In this document: piece by piece, positions 5,596-6,086 of the stretch | Position numbering within the stretch: the first letter of the stretch is position 1 | Layout: each line of letters begins with the position of its first letter | Assembly (NCBI GenBank): GCA_016194795.1 | Contig: JACQAX010000132.1 | Location: forward strand, 1-6,086 | Origin: Deltaproteobacteria bacterium | GTDB taxonomy: Bacteria; Bdellovibrionota; UBA1018; UBA923 | Length of the DNA: 6,086 bases | Direction of reading: 5' to 3' | Translations under genes and position numbers: made by a program | Notes under the pieces: model-generated | What the model saw: the letters and a program-made list of their open reading frames with translations, nothing else | The model's database searches: none | What the model was told of the DNA's origin: nothing

Positions 5596-6086
5596 GTGGA
5601 TATTTTCCTGTTGGACGACGAGCACAAGATGATTCGCGATACCGCGCGGGATTTCGCGCGTAAGGAGATCGCGCCCAAGGCCAAGGAGCTGGACGAGACC
5701 GGAAGGTTCCCGGCCGAGCTCGTCTCGCAGCTTGCGACGATGGGTTTTCTCGGGATGATGGTGCCCGAGCAATACGGCGGAGCCGGCTTCGATACGCTCT
5801 CGTACGTCATCGCGATGGAGGAGATTTCAGCGGGTTGCGCCTCGACCGGCGTCATCATGTCGGTGAACAACTCGCTCGTGTGCTCACCGCTTCTGACTTA
5901 TGGCACCGAAGAGCAGAAGCAGAAATACCTCGCGCCGCTCGCCAAAGGCGAGAAGCTCGGATGCTTCGGGCTCTCCGAGCCCGCCAGCGGCAGTGACGCC
6001 GCGGCGATGAAGACCACCGCGCGCCGCGAGGGCGAGCACTATGTGCTCAACGGTACGAAAAATTTCATCACCAACGGGCGCGAGGC
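5596..6086 (+). CDS. Acyl-CoA dehydrogenase, short-chain/butyryl-CoA type (3' end outside window)
   Basis: FAD enzyme that oxidises acyl-CoA to 2-enoyl-CoA, passing electrons to electron-transfer flavoprotein; in this operon probably butyryl-CoA to crotonyl-CoA, or the reverse with a suitable donor. The 163 codons present begin MDIFLLDDEHKMIRDTARDF, the usual N-terminal helical domain. VPEQYGGAGFD (56-66) and a second helical stretch follow. Residues 125-134, GLSEPASGSD, are the acyl-CoA dehydrogenase signature that contacts flavin and substrate. NGTKNFITNG (152-161) opens the beta domain. The catalytic Glu and C-terminal helices lie beyond the window, so chain-length specificity and activity cannot be judged. 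GTG 5596 is preferred over ATG 5590 because of ribosome-binding-site spacing and the typical M-D start. It lies 21 nt after the crotonase stop, in the same operon. Confidence 0.92.
   Translation, partial: MDIFLLDDEHKMIRDTARDFARKEIAPKAKELDETGRFPAELVSQLATMGFLGMMVPEQYGGAGFDTLSYVIAMEEISAGCASTGVIMSVNNSLVCSPLLTYGTEEQKQKYLAPLAKGEKLGCFGLSEPASGSDAAAMKTTARREGEHYVLNGTKNFITNGRE

Overview
The window is bacterial chromosome, GC-rich by eye, and its left two thirds is the classic replication-origin neighbourhood. dnaA reads leftward off the window. A rightward, tightly packed cluster faces it: rpmH (L34), rnpA (RNase P protein), yidD, yidC (membrane insertase), then mnmE (tRNA-modification GTPase). The dnaA/rpmH head-to-head arrangement and the rpmH-rnpA-yidD-yidC-mnmE order are common in Proteobacteria and relatives. 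With the high GC and the following hbd-crt-acyl-CoA dehydrogenase genes, I lean toward a deltaproteobacterial-type lineage (Myxococcota, Desulfobacterota or similar), but this is inference and not firm.

Layout: 1-278 dnaA 5' end (minus strand). 279-393 divergent intergenic region with a candidate promoter for each direction and no convincing DnaA box. 394-2686 rpmH, rnpA, yidD and yidC, with short gaps or overlaps (4 nt rnpA/yidD, 8 nt yidD/yidC). 2696-3867 mnmE, which is broken. 3868-3944 intergenic region with a run of eight G and possible promoter elements. 3945-6086 a second operon: 3-hydroxybutyryl-CoA dehydrogenase, enoyl-CoA hydratase (11 nt overlap) and the first 163 codons of an acyl-CoA dehydrogenase that runs off the right edge. 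There is no gene-free stretch longer than about 115 bases.

How the genes work together: the first block makes core translation, RNA-processing and membrane-biogenesis products (L34, the RNase P protein subunit, YidD and YidC for inner-membrane protein insertion). The second block encodes three consecutive steps between acetoacetyl-CoA and butyryl-CoA, usable for short-chain fatty-acid oxidation or for butyryl-CoA synthesis.

The clearest anomaly is in mnmE. About 75 residues of its N-terminal domain are missing and the reading frame shifts at the junction near position 2881, while the rest of the gene is intact. It is either a real pseudogene or an assembly error. I see no new system here; the remaining observations are small (near-leaderless rpmH, altered RNase P protein motif, G-tract inside a possible promoter spacer).
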